Assembly (NCBI GenBank): GCA_956465555.1
Contig: OY101127.1
Location: 1,116,001 to 1,180,000 of the forward strand
From: Nitzschia sp. pyKryTriq1
Lineage: Eukaryota; Bacillariophyta; Bacillariophyceae; Bacillariales; Bacillariaceae
DNA: 64,000 nt
Direction: 5' to 3'
The translations under genes were made by a program, and so were the position numbers. Below, one piece after another: positions 62,508 through 64,000 of this stretch. Numbering within the stretch: position 1 is the stretch's first letter; every line of letters starts with the position of its first letter. The notes beneath the pieces are model-generated. The model made no database searches. It was not told the DNA's origin and saw only the letters and a list, made by a program, of their open reading frames with translations.

Positions 62508-64000
62508 ATGGCACCAATTCGAGTGGCTGTGATTGGAGGCGGACCCGCCGCCATGTTCTTCTGCCATGCGTTGAACAAGCAGAGGAAAGAGCAGCAGAAG
62601 AATACTGAAAATGAGTTGCTGGAAGTGACTTGCTTTGAAAAGGCATCCACACCGGGAGGAATCTGGAGATCGGCAGCTACTAGTAGTGGTACCGGTACCT
62701 CGGGTAGTAGTACGAACAGCAGTACTACGTATGGAGAGTTGTGGACCAATGGACCATCGCACAACTTTGAATTTTATGATTATACCTTTGATGATCATTT
62801 CAATGGCGAGCAAGTTCCAGTCTATTTGCCTCGACGAGATGTCAACGAGTATTTAATGCAACGAGTCCTACGAAACGATCCTACCTTTTTTGAGCATTAC
62901 TTTGAATTTCAAACCGAGGTCATGAACGTGTCAGAAGTAGTCGTCACGGACAATGAAGGTCAGCAATCATCATCAAAATCATCCTTTCGAGTGACGTTGC
63001 GAAAGACAGAGACTGGGGAAACATCGACTCGCTTCTTTGATAAGTGTATCTGGGCGGCGGGTGCGAATGCTCAAGGATCGATACCAGCGGCATTGCGCGC
63101 CTTGTTCCATGCTTCGACTGTCTCGAACAAGGCGGAAGAAGATGAGCCATCATCTAACGATCCAACCATTATTTCTTCTTCCCAACAAGACGACGAACCT
63201 GTCCCCGAACTACTACAGGTCCAGTCGTCCACAAGTTGGATGTCCAAATCCTCGTCCAAACGAGTTCTCCTGCACTCGACGGAAACGGCGCGCATTCGAG
63301 AAAGTGTTCGAAACGACAAGCGAGTTTTGTTGATTGGAGGTGGATTTTCCGCTGAGGACCTCGCCCTACAATGTATCAAATGGGGAGCCAGCCATGTCGA
63401 TGTGGCCGTCCGAAGCTCGGAGGCTGAAATTACTTGGATGTCGAAATGGCCGGAAGATCGAGTCACAATTCACAAGGAAATGGCGGCTCATTCCTTGGAT
63501 CCGGAAAGTGGCGACATTGTTTTGGAAAAGGTCGAATTTGATTGGCCGTCCACGTACCACCCCACGCGTCTTGTGGCGGAAGACAACAGCAATGACGAAA
63601 ACCAAAGTATCATCAACAATAACATTGAGAAGGATCATGATGCTCAGGAGGAATCTTCCTCTACGGACACTCTCAGGCTTCATGATATTGACACTGTTGT
63701 GTTTTGCACGGGATACAAGCCGAATCTCAGCATGTTGGATGAGACACTGCAACCATCGTCCGGTGCACCGCCTGCGTGGTATATGGGCTCTGGTGATTCC
63801 ATGTCCCTCCTCAATTCGGATTTTTCGTGGGATACCTGGTCCATGCCGACCGATCATCCTGCTTACGAGTATACTGGAGACGTGCCGGCAGCAATGGGAA
63901 GGATGCTTCGGATCAACTACAACCATCCAGATATGCATCGAGGAATACTGTTCAAGAACCCAAATATGATTTTTCTCTGCGAACACGGTTCGGATATCCC
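62508..64000 (+). CDS. Flavin-containing monooxygenase-like protein (3' end outside window)
   Basis: The frame is open from the ATG at 62508 to the window end (497 codons, no stop), so the gene is partial. FAD-binding motif: VAVIGGGPAAMFF (7-19), with CFEKASTPGGIWR completing the dinucleotide fold. NADPH-binding motif: VLLIGGGFSAEDLALQ (273-288). A later DTVVFCTGYKPN (about 395-406) is the ATG-type motif near the end of FMO and related domains. Low-complexity inserts (TSSGTGTSGSSTNSS and an Asn/Glu-rich loop) lengthen it. Known of the family: NADPH-dependent oxygenation of S or N atoms. The full FMO identifying motif FxGxxxHxxx is not seen, so a related pyridine-nucleotide oxidoreductase is possible. 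Confidence 0.85.
   Translation, partial: MAPIRVAVIGGGPAAMFFCHALNKQRKEQQKNTENELLEVTCFEKASTPGGIWRSAATSSGTGTSGSSTNSSTTYGELWTNGPSHNFEFYDYTFDDHFNGEQVPVYLPRRDVNEYLMQRVLRNDPTFFEHYFEFQTEVMNVSEVVVTDNEGQQSSSKSSFRVTLRKTETGETSTRFFDKCIWAAGANAQGSIPAALRALFHASTVSNKAEEDEPSSNDPTIISSSQQDDEPVPELLQVQSSTSWMSKSSSKRVLLHSTETARIRESVRNDKRVLLIGGGFSAEDLALQCIKWGASHVDVAVRSSEAEITWMSKWPEDRVTIHKEMAAHSLDPESGDIVLEKVEFDWPSTYHPTRLVAEDNSNDENQSIINNNIEKDHDAQEESSSTDTLRLHDIDTVVFCTGYKPNLSMLDETLQPSSGAPPAWYMGSGDSMSLLNSDFSWDTWSMPTDHPAYEYTGDVPAAMGRMLRINYNHPDMHRGILFKNPNMIFLCEHGSDI

Noticed and set aside
1-64000. CRISPR array, operon or prokaryotic defence system
   Set aside because: All repeats are two- or three-copy tandem units or microsatellites without spacer logic; the genes are eukaryotic with introns.

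Overview
The window reads as nuclear DNA of a photosynthetic stramenopile, most likely a raphid pennate diatom. The reasons are short GT-AG introns of about 80 to 190 bp, monocistronic genes, Ser-, Gln- and His-rich tracts inside proteins, signal peptides followed by a phenylalanine (the diatom plastid-import motif), and families that are expanded in diatoms: heat-shock-factor regulators, DUF6824/CRAL-TRIO proteins, stand-alone helicase-associated-domain proteins and nucleotide cyclase-phosphodiesterase fusions. A genus such as Seminavis is a guess from gene content, not proved here.

Layout. 1-9 kb: an HSF regulator, a small plastid-type membrane protein, a ZIP metal transporter, an acidic small ORF and a Golgi-type carbohydrate sulfotransferase. 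9.7-28.6 kb: a signalling cluster with two near-identical globin genes that flank a collapsed copy of a cyclase-phosphodiesterase gene, a CRAL-TRIO/DUF6824 fusion, a lipocalin-like protein, and then two intact cyclase-phosphodiesterase genes in divergent orientation. 29-37 kb: a hypothetical ORF with a frame-changing tandem duplication, a mitochondrial 2,4-dienoyl-CoA-reductase-like flavoenzyme, a plastid DUF1997 protein and a second HSF. 37.9-38.8 kb: a short Ty3/gypsy-type LTR element with identical 341-bp LTRs and a 5-bp target-site duplication. 40-50.8 kb: a TKL kinase with an EF-hand, a small membrane protein, an aspartyl/asparaginyl-hydroxylase-like enzyme, an LRR membrane protein and a dicarboxylate/amino-acid:cation symporter. 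52-64 kb: a seven-exon ABCC transporter, a coiled-coil protein, a helicase-associated-domain protein and an FMO-like monooxygenase cut off by the window end.

The genes do not form one pathway. The clearest functional grouping is the cyclic-nucleotide cluster: three cyclase-PDE copies within 17 kb, with haem globins between them. It suggests local duplication and decay of a sensory cyclic-nucleotide module. A link to gas sensing is only an inference. Long noncoding stretches are rich in short palindromic words built on ACCGGT, ACTAGT and GTACTTGTAC, and hold several small tandem duplications. I found no tRNA, rRNA, CRISPR array or prokaryotic-type element. I see no clearly new multi-gene system; the best leads are the cyclase/globin cluster and the CRE-bearing mini-retroelement.
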